From the NCBI GenBank assembly GCA_934454585.1, contig CAKSFP010000042.1, positions 1 to 17,038 on the forward strand: 17,038 nucleotides of DNA. Direction: 5' to 3'. This document shows, in pieces, positions 7,344-14,348 of the stretch. This DNA comes from an uncultured Clostridia bacterium (GTDB lineage: Bacteria; Bacillota; Clostridia; UMGS1810). The notes below the pieces were generated by a model, which was not told where the DNA came from, did no database searches, and saw nothing but the letters and a program-made list of their open reading frames with translations. The position numbers and the translations under genes are program-made. Every line of letters begins with the position of its first letter. Position 1 is the first letter of the stretch.

Positions 7344-8030
7344 ATGGATTTTATAAGAACAATTAATGAATCAACACCGCTGCTTTTGCAGGGCATAAAA
7401 CTAACTGTTATAATTTCTCTGATATCCTTGGCAATAGGAATGGTGATAGGTTTTGTAAGCTGTCTTATGGGACTTTCCAAAAACCCCGTGCTCAAGGCTC
7501 TGTCCGAGATATACATCTGGATTATCAGGGGTACTCCGATGCTTGTTCAGGCGTTTATTATATATTTCGGAGTTCCGCAGCTTTTTCAGCTGCTCATCAA
7601 CCCGAATTTCCGTATAGATGCCTACACGGCAGGAGTCATCACACTCAGCCTGAACGCCGGGGCATATCTGTCGGAGATATTCCGCAGCGGTATATCCGCA
7701 GTGCCGAAAGGGCAGATTGAGGCAGCAAGAAGCCTGGGACTCGGCAGTGCACGCACAATGTTCAAAGTTGTGCTGCCGCAGGCAATAAAAGTTGCCATAC
7801 CGTCTATGGTGAATCAGTTCATAATCACGGTCAAGGATACATCCATTTTGTCCGTCATAGGACTTGCCGAGATTGTGAACCGTGCTAAGGTATATGTGGG
7901 CAAATCGTATCAGTTCTTTGCCACTTATATATTGGTTGCGGCGTACTATCTGATAGTCATATCAATACTTATGTTGGTTTCAAAATATTTGGAGAAAAAG
8001 TTTAATTATGAACGAAAAGGTAAAAATTAA
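7344..8030 (+). CDS. Polar amino-acid ABC transporter permease (HisM/GlnP type)
   Basis: The 228-residue integral membrane protein is of normal length for the HisMQ permease family and would form a homodimeric channel. Hydrophobic segments are clear at about 14-40, 50-72, 85-105, 155-175 and 190-212. The cytoplasmic EAA loop that docks on the ATPase is visible as QIEAARSLGLGSARTMFKVVLPQA-like sequence after PKG, about residues 117-142. The ribosome site is weak (AAGAGAG at 7331-7337), consistent with lower synthesis than the binding protein. The 3' end overlaps the ATPase gene by 23 bases. The product is typical of cystine, glutamine or general polar amino-acid systems; the substrate cannot be set from sequence alone. 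Confidence 0.93.
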   Translation: MDFIRTINESTPLLLQGIKLTVIISLISLAIGMVIGFVSCLMGLSKNPVLKALSEIYIWIIRGTPMLVQAFIIYFGVPQLFQLLINPNFRIDAYTAGVITLSLNAGAYLSEIFRSGISAVPKGQIEAARSLGLGSARTMFKVVLPQAIKVAIPSMVNQFIITVKDTSILSVIGLAEIVNRAKVYVGKSYQFFATYILVAAYYLIVISILMLVSKYLEKKFNYERKGKN

Positions 8031-8739
8031 AAACTTAAAGAAAAGCTTTCACCACAATCATGTGCTAAACGGCATAGATTTGGTTATAAATGAAGGCGAG
8101 GTCGTGTGTATCATAGGCCCGTCCGGCAGCGGAAAATCGACAATGCTGCGCTGTCTTAACAAACTCGAGACCGCCACGGAGGGTCAGATAATCGTTGACG
8201 GACATGACATTACGGACAAAAAAGTAAATATCAATAAAGTGCGCGAAAACATCGGCATGGTGTTCCAGAGTTTCAACCTTTTTTCGCATCTCACTGTCAA
8301 GAAGAATATCATGCTTGCACCGGTGGATCTTAAAAAAATGTCTCCCGAGGACGCCGAGAAGAAGGCTATGGAACTGCTTGAGAGAGTGGGACTTGCCGAC
8401 AAGGCGGACAGCTATCCGCATCAGCTCTCCGGCGGACAGCAGCAGAGGGTTGCCATAGCGCGCGCCCTTGCAATGTCGCCCGACATAATGCTCTTTGACG
8501 AGCCTACATCTGCTCTTGACCCCGAAATGGTCGGCGAGGTGCTTGCGGTTATGAAAGAGCTTGCCAAGGCAGGCATGACCATGGTTGTGGTAACTCACGA
8601 GATGGGTTTTGCACGCGAAGTTGCGGACAGAGTCATATTCATAGATGAGGGCGTCATCATGGAGGAAGGCACTCCGGACGAGGTGTTTAACCACACCAAG
8701 AATCCGCGTGCCGTGGAGTTCTTGCAAAAAGTGCTGTAG
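8008..8739 (+). CDS. glnQ: Polar amino-acid ABC transporter ATP-binding protein (GlnQ type)
   Basis: The 243-residue cytoplasmic ATPase powers the importer. All the canonical motifs are intact: Walker A GPSGSGKST at 37-45, Q-loop Gln87 in VFQSFNLF, ABC signature LSGGQQQR at 140-147, Walker B MLFDEP at 161-166 with catalytic Glu165, D-loop SALD, and switch His197 in THEMG. Length and sequence fit the GlnQ/HisP class. Translation starts inside the end of the permease gene, with only GGAG at about 13 bases upstream, so translational coupling is likely. No terminator follows before the GH78 gene 96 bases downstream, so read-through into it is possible. Confidence 0.95.
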   Translation: MNEKVKIKNLKKSFHHNHVLNGIDLVINEGEVVCIIGPSGSGKSTMLRCLNKLETATEGQIIVDGHDITDKKVNINKVRENIGMVFQSFNLFSHLTVKKNIMLAPVDLKKMSPEDAEKKAMELLERVGLADKADSYPHQLSGGQQQRVAIARALAMSPDIMLFDEPTSALDPEMVGEVLAVMKELAKAGMTMVVVTHEMGFAREVADRVIFIDEGVIMEEGTPDEVFNHTKNPRAVEFLQKVL

Positions 8740-8768
8740 AAAAAGTGCATCGATACGGATGTCGGACG

Positions 8769-8808
8769 CATATTGATAAAATCGCAAAAAGCGCAAAAAA
8801 TCAATATG
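8769..8808. repeat. Inverted repeat before the GH78 gene
   Basis: CATATTGAT (8769-8777) and ATCAATATG (8800-8808) are perfect 9-base arms around a 22-base A-rich spacer. It sits 28 bases upstream of the GH78 start codon. It may be a weak terminator for the transporter operon or an operator; no U-run supports termination. Confidence 0.4.
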
Positions 8809-8835
8809 TGTTCGAGAAAACCGTTGGGAGGAATT

Positions 8836-10932
8836 ATGAATTTTAACTCAAAGTGGATTACAACAAGAGAATTTGCTCCTCTTGAACCTATAAATGTGTT
8901 TCACAAAGAACACTCCCCGGGACGGGCAGACGGCAAAAAAACGCCCGACGAACTTTTGAACAGTCATTGCATATTCAGAAAGAAATTTGCCGCTCACAGC
9001 GGTGAAAAGTATTTTGTGAGGATATCTGCGGATGATTATTACAAACTCTATGTAAACGGGCATTTTGTGTGTCAGGGACCGTCCGAGGGTTATCATGATG
9101 AATATTATTACAACGAAGCGGACATAACGCCGTTTATTGTGAGCGGCGACAATGTGATTGCCGCTCATGTTTATTATCAGGGACTCATAAACCGTGTGTG
9201 GAACAGCGGCGACAACCGACAGGGGATGATTGCCGATGTTTACTGCGATGATTCGTTTGCTTTCGGCACAGACGAATCGTGGAGATATTTTTATGCGCGC
9301 GAGTATGTGAGCGGCGGCAAGATAGGCTATGACACTCAGTTCCTCGAGAACATCGATTTCAACCTTGCCGAAAACGGCGCTTTGCTTGTCGGTTGGGACG
9401 ACTCGGCGTGCAATGCGGCGGTTGCGGATGAGAACGACGACCACCGTTTTGCCGCAAAGGCGGACACCGTGAGTGTGTATTCGGTCAAACCGACGGAGAT
9501 TGTGCAAATCTCCCCGACCCATCTTTTTGCGGATTTTGGCAAAGAATACACCGGGCAGATTCGCCTGACCGCGCACGGCAAAAAAGGCGAGAAAGTCATC
9601 ATCCGTCTCGGCGAGGAACTTGAGTACGGCGAGCAGTACAAGGTCAGATACAATATGCGGTGCAACTGCAGATATGAAGAAGTCTGCACACTCTCCGGCG
9701 GAGACGATGTATTCGATTTTTATGACTACAAGTGTTTCCGCTATGCCGAGATAATCAGCGAGACGGAATGTGTGGATAAATCGAGCGTAGAGTTTGTGGT
9801 TCGGCATCACAAATTCGATGTGAACGCGGCGACATTTTGCAGCAACAATGATGTGCTGAACCGCATTTGGCAGATGTGTGCTCACGGCGTAATGCTCGGC
9901 ACACAGGAGGTCTTTGTCGATTGCCCCTCGAGAGAGAAAGGACAGTATCTCGGTGATTTTTGCGTCACGGGGTTATCATATATGTACCTTACGGGCGATT
10001 GGCGGATGTATCGCAAGACCCTTCTTGAATTTGCCCGTTCATGCAGAGTGTGCAAGGGCATGATGGCTGTTGCGCCGGGAGCGTTTATGCAGGAGATAGC
10101 CGATTTTTCACTGCTCTATCCCCACGCTGTCGAGAATTATCTTAACTACAGCGCGGATGAAGAAACAGTGCGAAAACTCATGCCGACGATAGACGGCATT
10201 ATTGATTACTTCGGCAAATATCGCAGAGCCGACGGACTGCTGGAGGGTGTCGACGAGAAATGGAATCTTGTGGACTGGCCCGACAATCTGCGCGATAATT
10301 ACGATTTTGAACTGACAAATCCGCCGAAAAGCGAGGGCTGCCACAATGTGATAAACGCTTATTACTGCGGAGCGCTCCGCACGGCGGAAGACTTAAAAAA
10401 ACGCCTCGGCATCGCCTTTGAACCCATGGCGGACGCAGTTGCGGACAGCTATGTAAGAGAGTTTTTTGACGCAGACAGCGGATTGTTTACCGACACGGCG
10501 GCATCGACTCATTCGTCGCTCCATTCAAATGTGCTTGCACTGTATTTCGGCATGGCGCCGGAGAGTGCGCACGAGAGCATAAAGCGGCTTATCATGAGCA
10601 AGGGTTTGTGCTGCGGAGTTTGGTTTGCGTATTTTGTGCTCAAGTCGCTCGCGTCAATCGGTGCGTATGAGGAGGAACTTGCGCTTATCCTGGACAGGAG
10701 TGAACATTCGTGGTATAATATGCTCAGAGAGGGCGCAACTTCGTGCTATGAGGCGTGGGGCAAGGAGCAGAAATTCAACACAAGTCTGTGTCATCCGTGG
10801 GCAAGCTCACCCATAATCGCACTGGTTGAGGATATAGTCGTCGGCTGTGACGATGTATCGTCTGCGTCAAAAGGTGTGCATTATGAGAACGACGGTTTGA
10901 AAATATTCCTGAAAATCGCTGAAAGACAATAA
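8836..10932 (+). CDS. GH78 family glycoside hydrolase, alpha-L-rhamnosidase-like
   Basis: GH78 enzymes release terminal alpha-L-rhamnose from plant glycosides, pectin or bacterial polysaccharides by inversion. The 698-residue protein has N-terminal beta-sandwich modules (about 1-330) with DDYYKLYVNGHFV at 66-78, as in rhamnosidase D/N domains. The (alpha/alpha)6 barrel follows: VFVDCPSREKGQYLGD at 359-374, EKWNLVDWPDN at 474-484, and SCYEAWG with Glu639 followed by FNTSLCHPWASSP at 647-659. Glu639 lies where the family has its general base; the acid should lie in the 362-374 segment, but I cannot assign it. There is no signal peptide, so it probably acts on imported oligosaccharides. The chosen ATG follows GGGAGG (8826-8831) with a short gap of 4 bases; an in-frame codon at 8773 lacks a ribosome site. 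Confidence 0.85.
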   Translation: MNFNSKWITTREFAPLEPINVFHKEHSPGRADGKKTPDELLNSHCIFRKKFAAHSGEKYFVRISADDYYKLYVNGHFVCQGPSEGYHDEYYYNEADITPFIVSGDNVIAAHVYYQGLINRVWNSGDNRQGMIADVYCDDSFAFGTDESWRYFYAREYVSGGKIGYDTQFLENIDFNLAENGALLVGWDDSACNAAVADENDDHRFAAKADTVSVYSVKPTEIVQISPTHLFADFGKEYTGQIRLTAHGKKGEKVIIRLGEELEYGEQYKVRYNMRCNCRYEEVCTLSGGDDVFDFYDYKCFRYAEIISETECVDKSSVEFVVRHHKFDVNAATFCSNNDVLNRIWQMCAHGVMLGTQEVFVDCPSREKGQYLGDFCVTGLSYMYLTGDWRMYRKTLLEFARSCRVCKGMMAVAPGAFMQEIADFSLLYPHAVENYLNYSADEETVRKLMPTIDGIIDYFGKYRRADGLLEGVDEKWNLVDWPDNLRDNYDFELTNPPKSEGCHNVINAYYCGALRTAEDLKKRLGIAFEPMADAVADSYVREFFDADSGLFTDTAASTHSSLHSNVLALYFGMAPESAHESIKRLIMSKGLCCGVWFAYFVLKSLASIGAYEEELALILDRSEHSWYNMLREGATSCYEAWGKEQKFNTSLCHPWASSPIIALVEDIVVGCDDVSSASKGVHYENDGLKIFLKIAERQ

Positions 10933-10944
10933 AATCAGGAATAT
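10903..10944. repeat. Inverted repeat across the end of the GH78 gene
   Basis: ATATTCCTGA (10903-10912) and TCAGGAATAT (10935-10944) are perfect 10-base arms with a 22-base spacer; the left arm is within the last GH78 codons. Without a T-run directly after it, it is at best a weak terminator; it might also be an operator for the next gene. Confidence 0.4.
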
Positions 10945-11011
10945 ATCAAATATTTCGTGTATATAATTGTTATAGAGAGTTTTTTTAATTTTATACAATA
11001 GAAAGGATGAA

Positions 11012-11569
11012 ATGAAAATGACTTTTATCAAGAAATTTGAGGCGCTAAGAAAGAAGTTTATCGGTGCCGACACAACTCCGCTCGAATCTAAAATCGCAAT
11101 GCAGGTCAACATGACCGACGAGGACTGCGGAGGTACATTTTATATCGAGGCGGACAAGGGTATGCTCAGTGTGGAACCGTATGATTACTATGATCACACA
11201 GTTATGATCACTCTTTCTGCAGATGATTTTGCTGCACTGGCAGACAAAAAAGAATCTCTTGCCGAGCTGTGCGAACGCGGCAGAGTAATGCTTGAGGGAG
11301 ATTTTTCTCACGCTGAGGCGGTGTTTGCCATAGCTGTACAAAAGCCCAAGAGGGCAACAAAGCCGCGCACCGCAAAAAAGGCGGATGACACCGAGAAGAA
11401 ACCTGTCAAAAAGACGACAGAGAAAAAAGCTGCCGCAAAGAGAGGCACAAAGAAAACCGCCGCAACACCGACAAAAGCGGCCGCAGAGCCAAAGACTGTG
11501 ACTGCAAAGGCAGACACAATCAAAGTTGCATCTGTGAAAACACCGTCATCAAAAAAGAGTGAAAAATAA
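11012..11569 (+). CDS. SCP2-like domain protein with a Lys/Ala-rich histone-H1-like tail
   Basis: The 185-residue protein has two parts. Residues 1 to about 112 resemble small SCP2/sterol-carrier-like proteins of Firmicutes: an N-terminal helix, then GTFYIEADKGMLSVEPYDYYDH with DYYDHTVMITLSADDF, and a C-terminal ELCERGRVMLEGDFSHAEAVFAI helix-turn pattern typical of the fold. Such domains bind lipids or other hydrophobic ligands. From about 113 to the end the sequence is low-complexity, dominated by Lys, Ala and Thr (KKTTEKKAAAKRGTKKTAA and similar), very basic and probably disordered, like bacterial histone-H1-like tails that bind nucleic acid or acidic polymers. AAAGGA at 11002-11007 serves either ATG 11012 or ATG 11018 (two codons later). 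A rho-independent terminator follows. The function is unknown. Confidence 0.75.
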   Translation: MKMTFIKKFEALRKKFIGADTTPLESKIAMQVNMTDEDCGGTFYIEADKGMLSVEPYDYYDHTVMITLSADDFAALADKKESLAELCERGRVMLEGDFSHAEAVFAIAVQKPKRATKPRTAKKADDTEKKPVKKTTEKKAAAKRGTKKTAATPTKAAAEPKTVTAKADTIKVASVKTPSSKKSEK

Positions 11570-11587
11570 AATAATGCGGATAATATA

Positions 11588-11623
11588 ACGGGGTATCGTT
11601 TTGTGATGCCCCGTATATTTTTT
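11588..11623 (+). terminator. Rho-independent terminator of the SCP2-like gene
   Basis: ACGGGGTATC (11588-11597) pairs with GATGCCCCGT (11605-11614), with one G-U pair and a 7-base loop, followed by ATATTTTTTT. The hairpin overlaps a longer in-frame start of the next gene (GTG 11603/ATG 11606), supporting the later start at 11642. Confidence 0.85.
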
Positions 11624-11641
11624 GTCGGGAGGTCGGGCACT

Positions 11642-12091
11642 GTGGATATAGCAAAAAAATATGCCCGCTTTGCAAAATTCTGCGTAGTGGGCATAGTGAA
11701 CACCGCCGTTGATTACGGCTTGTTTTATCTTCTGATATCATATTTCGCTCTTGCCAAAGAGATTGCCAATGCGCTCTCCGTATCCGCAGCGGTGAGCTGC
11801 GGATATTTCCTTAATAAATACTGGGCATTTTCGTCCGGCGGCTCGGCGGATAAGTTTGAAGTGCTTCGTTTCGTTGCGATCAGCATCGTCTCACTTTTTG
11901 TGAGCAATTTTTTGATACACATTTTCTTTGATGTTTTGGATACGCCGCTTATGCTTGAAAAACTTTGCGACAAATTTTCATTGCCGCGCATAGGCTTGCA
12001 CGGTGCGCTCGTTATTTGCAAGCTGATTGCCGCACCTGTTGTCACGGCTGTAAGCTATTTGGGGAACAAACATTTTGTGTTTCGTCAATGA
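11642..12091 (+). CDS. GtrA-family membrane protein
   Basis: The 149-residue protein has four hydrophobic segments, about residues 10-30, 35-60, 75-100 and 115-140, and the family pattern FAKFCVVGIVNTAVDYGLFYLL near the start with YFLNKYWAF before the third segment. GtrA-like proteins (PF04138) are thought to help move lipid-linked sugars across the membrane for surface glycosylation. The GTG start at 11642 has GGGAGG (11627-11632) 9 bases upstream. Upstream in-frame starts at 11603 and 11606 lie inside the terminator hairpin and were rejected. The NKHFVFR ending is typical. The gene ends convergent with the subtilase gene, overlapping it by 7 bases. No glycosyltransferase is next to it, so its partner is not visible here. 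Confidence 0.87.
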   Translation: MDIAKKYARFAKFCVVGIVNTAVDYGLFYLLISYFALAKEIANALSVSAAVSCGYFLNKYWAFSSGGSADKFEVLRFVAISIVSLFVSNFLIHIFFDVLDTPLMLEKLCDKFSLPRIGLHGALVICKLIAAPVVTAVSYLGNKHFVFRQ

Positions 12092-13536
12092 TTTGAATAT
12101 TTATATATCGGCATAAGACTTTCAATGCTTTTCCACAAAAAGTGCTTAATCATGCTGTCCGCACTGTTTACGGCGAATGTTGATTTATATGATGAATTCG
12201 GTTCCACAGTCGCATTTTTCAGCCCGTAACCGGTGTCCGTGCCCCATATGTCTGCAAAACTCATCGGCTCCTCACCAAAATTGGTTATCACCTGAAACGC
12301 ATTTCCGTTGTATATGCTCACTGGTGAGTAATACTCGGTTTTGCCTTTCATCATGTAGTTCATTATGTTCTCTATGTTTAGCATGCCGGCGCCGAGGTAG
12401 TATGAATTATCTTCAAGCGGAGTGCAGGTGGAGTTGAGTATCGCCATAAACTCGCTCTGTGTCATATTCGGGTTTATGTTCAGGCACAGCGCCGCCGCGG
12501 CAGATACGCACGGTGCGGCGAACGAAGTACCCTCCCAGGGAAACCTGTAGGAGTTCTCGCCGTTTATGTAACAGCTTTTTAAGGAGCTGCCCATCGCTGC
12601 GAGGTTTACCCCCGTTCCGTAGTTGGAGAAAGAATCTTTTTTCTCGTTCAGATCAAACGACGCGACCGATATCACATTGGAATACGCGCCGGGGTAGGAC
12701 GAGCTGTTTCGGTTGTCGTTGCCTGCCGCGGCAACGAGGATCGTTCCCTTTGAGTAGGCGTCGTTGATTACGGATGCGAGCGAACTGCTGTAGGATTCAA
12801 ATCCGAAACTCATGTTTATCACCTTGCAGCCGAAAGTGTTCACGGCGCCGTTTACAGCGGATATAATATCGACAAGTTTTCCGGTTCTGCCGGTAAAACA
12901 CTTGAGCGAATAAAGCTTGGCACGCGGCGCAACGCCTATTCCGCCGAAATTGTTTGCCTCTGCGGCTATTATTCCAGCACCGAAAGTACCGTGACCGTAT
13001 GTGTCGCCGTAGTCGTCGGTTTTATCGTCCTCTGTGCCATCGTCGGTTTTTGCGGAACTGTCGTCTCCGTCCGGGGTTATGTAATTATGTCCGCCGGCTA
13101 TGGCTGCTTTCAGTTCGCTGTGGGGATATATTCCCGAGTCCACATAGCCTATTTTTACATCGTTTCCGTATATACCCAAATTCCACGCGCTTATTGCGTT
13201 TATCTTGAATATGTTCACCTGTGACGCAGGGTAGTCGGGGTCGTCCGGCTGGCCCAAGTCGTCGCACAGAGTGACGGTTTGGTCCGGTTCGGCATATTCC
13301 GCAGTGCCCGTGGCAATCAGCTCGTCGCACAGTTCCTTTGTCTGCACGGTGTACAGCTTAAAACTCCCTGCTATCGGAGTGATTGCGTCGTTTGCAATGC
13401 TGTCGGATGTTGCGGCAAACAGAGCAACTTTGTTGCTGCTTTTGAGTTTTACAATGTATCCGTTTGCGGAATCCGCACGGCATACCGCCGCAGTCATGCA
13501 CAGAACAACGGCAAGAATTACTGATATTTTTTTCAT
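12085..13536 (-). CDS. Secreted subtilisin-like serine protease (S8 family)
   Basis: The 483-residue pre-pro-enzyme has a signal peptide (residues 1 to about 21, MKKISVILAVVLCMTAAVCRA), an I9-type propeptide (about 26-90, starting YIVKLKS and ending YAEPD) and a catalytic domain from about 105 to 395. The triad is complete: Asp133 in YVDSG, His182 in GHGTFGAG and Ser338 in GTSFAAP, with oxyanion Asn273 in AAGNDN. An acidic insert (156-178, rich in Asp) lies between the Asp and His motifs and may bind calcium. The C-terminal 90 residues form a small domain without anchor or sortase signal, so the enzyme is probably released. GGAGC at 13546-13550 is 9 bases before the ATG. It has its own strong promoter and is divergent from the cotJ operon. 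The signal peptide argues against a Csp-type germination role. Confidence 0.92.
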   Translation of the reverse strand: MKKISVILAVVLCMTAAVCRADSANGYIVKLKSSNKVALFAATSDSIANDAITPIAGSFKLYTVQTKELCDELIATGTAEYAEPDQTVTLCDDLGQPDDPDYPASQVNIFKINAISAWNLGIYGNDVKIGYVDSGIYPHSELKAAIAGGHNYITPDGDDSSAKTDDGTEDDKTDDYGDTYGHGTFGAGIIAAEANNFGGIGVAPRAKLYSLKCFTGRTGKLVDIISAVNGAVNTFGCKVINMSFGFESYSSSLASVINDAYSKGTILVAAAGNDNRNSSSYPGAYSNVISVASFDLNEKKDSFSNYGTGVNLAAMGSSLKSCYINGENSYRFPWEGTSFAAPCVSAAAALCLNINPNMTQSEFMAILNSTCTPLEDNSYYLGAGMLNIENIMNYMMKGKTEYYSPVSIYNGNAFQVITNFGEEPMSFADIWGTDTGYGLKNATVEPNSSYKSTFAVNSADSMIKHFLWKSIESLMPIYKYSNH

Positions 13537-13568
13537 CTTAAATCTGCTCCAAATAATTATACACCCTA

Positions 13569-13597
13569 ATTATAAATAATTTGTCGCAAAAAGTCAA
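13569..13597 (-). promoter_or_regulatory. Sigma-A promoter of the subtilase gene
   Basis: On the minus strand TTGACT (13592-13597), a 17-base spacer and TATAAT (13569-13574). It is near-consensus, with a leader of about 25 bases to the ATG at 13536. A vegetative promoter is implied. Confidence 0.75.
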
Positions 13598-13648
13598 TGG
13601 AACGAAATATTTTGTTGCGGAATATTATAAATTCAGGAGGTGCTTATT

Positions 13649-13822
13649 ATGAATACGAATATGCCCGAGAAAACATATCTCGGTTTTTGCTATGTACCTG
13701 TTCAAAAATTTGAGAATCTTTATGAAGTTAACGACGCTTTGGCAAACGGAACAATATTCACGGATTTGAATATTCCGTTCGATGCGTATAAGAATGAAAC
13801 TGTCATGAATCCGTTCAAATAA
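13649..13822 (+). CDS. cotJA: Spore coat-associated protein CotJA
   Basis: This 57-residue protein matches the CotJA family (PF11007) almost throughout: LGFCYVPVQKFENLYEV followed by ALANGTIFTDLNIPFDAY, corresponding to the family pattern A-YVP-Q-W--LY---AL--GTLFP-LD-PY. CotJA is the first gene of the cotJABC operon, made in the mother cell late in sporulation, and its product joins the inner coat layers with CotJC. The ATG at 13649 has AGGAGG (13635-13640) at 8 bases; an in-frame GTG at 13640 overlaps that site and is not the start. The stop is followed directly by the ribosome site of cotJB, so the genes are cotranscribed. I could not identify a convincing sigma-E or sigma-K promoter in the short divergent region. 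Confidence 0.9.
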   Translation: MNTNMPEKTYLGFCYVPVQKFENLYEVNDALANGTIFTDLNIPFDAYKNETVMNPFK

Positions 13823-13836
13823 GGGAGGAATTGCAT

Positions 13837-14223
13837 ATGTATTATCCAAATTCGCCGTATTGCCCAAACTGCGACAAAAATAACTGCGGCTCTGACGGCG
13901 GCAATAATGGAAATAACGGTAGTAACGGAAACAACGAAAACAACGGAAACGGCGGCACAAACCTGTCGCAGAGCGCACTTTTGAGAAAAATCCGTGAGAT
14001 AGAGTTTGCAGCGTATGATATTCAGCTGTTCCTGGATACACATCCCTATGATGAGCAAGCACTCGATTTATTCACTCAACTGAGTGCTACTGCCAAGAGC
14101 CTGGAGCAGGATTATGAAAACACATACGGTCCGCTCATGGCAGGCGCATCGCCGAATGAGACACCGTTTGTATGGGTTGCTGACGATTATAACTGGCCGT
14201 GGGTCAAGGAAGGAGATAATTAA
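13837..14223 (+). CDS. cotJB: Spore coat protein CotJB with an Asn/Gly-rich N-terminal extension
   Basis: The C-terminal 85 residues match CotJB (PF12652): LLRKIREIEFAAYDIQLFLDTHP, then YENTYGPL, and a terminal W..DYNWPW. The family is usually about 85-95 residues. Here an extra 45-residue N-terminus precedes it: MYYPNSPYCPNCDKNNC with three Cys, then a run made almost only of Asn and Gly (about 20-42). That segment is probably disordered and may help packing or cross-linking in the coat. GGGAGG (13823-13828) lies 8 bases before the ATG at 13837, starting within 1 base of the cotJA stop. The gene ends 2 bases before the start codon of the interrupted cotJC. In Bacillus, CotJB is needed for incorporation of the CotJA/CotJC pair. 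Confidence 0.9.
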   Translation: MYYPNSPYCPNCDKNNCGSDGGNNGNNGSNGNNENNGNGGTNLSQSALLRKIREIEFAAYDIQLFLDTHPYDEQALDLFTQLSATAKSLEQDYENTYGPLMAGASPNETPFVWVADDYNWPWVKEGDN

Positions 14224-14225
14224 TT

Positions 14226-14321
14226 ATGTGGGACTATGAGAGAAAACTTATGTACCCTGTTAAGATAAAAAATTCGAATCCCGAGCTTGCGAAGTATGTT
14301 ATCAGCCAGTACGGCGGACCG
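14226..14321 (+). pseudogene. cotJC: 5' fragment of cotJC (Mn-catalase-like spore coat protein), interrupted by a recombinase element
   Basis: The gene starts with a proper AGGAG (14211-14215) and ATG 2 bases after cotJB. Its first 32 codons match CotJC closely: MWDYERKLMYPVKIKN then ELAKYVISQYGGP. Family members continue with DGE....RYLSQR and about 150 more residues of a di-manganese catalase-like helical bundle. Here homology stops at GGP (position 14321); the frame runs on to a stop at 14463-14465, but those 47 codons are antisense to the recombinase gene and unrelated. The 3' part is not found in the remaining 2.7 kb. The clean break at a palindrome next to a recombinase gene points to site-specific insertion rather than decay. 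Whether it is permanently broken or restored by excision during sporulation cannot be told from this sequence. Confidence 0.88.
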
Positions 14322-14324
14322 TAC
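14309..14324. other. Candidate attachment site at the cotJC/element junction
   Basis: GTACGG and CCGTAC are perfect 6-base arms around CGGA, spanning the point where cotJC homology ends (14321). Short imperfect dyads with a 2-base crossover core are typical of large serine recombinase sites. The left half is native cotJC sequence and the right half belongs at least partly to the element. The other junction is outside the window, so the exact core cannot be fixed. Confidence 0.5.
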
Positions 14325-14348
14325 CCCGATTGTTTGAGTTTTTTGTCC

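Noticed and set aside
13604..13633. GAAATATT-N14-TATAAATT, a sigma-E-like promoter before cotJA
   Set aside because: The -10 is only 2 bases before the AGGAGG site; the start of the transcript would fall within the ribosome site.
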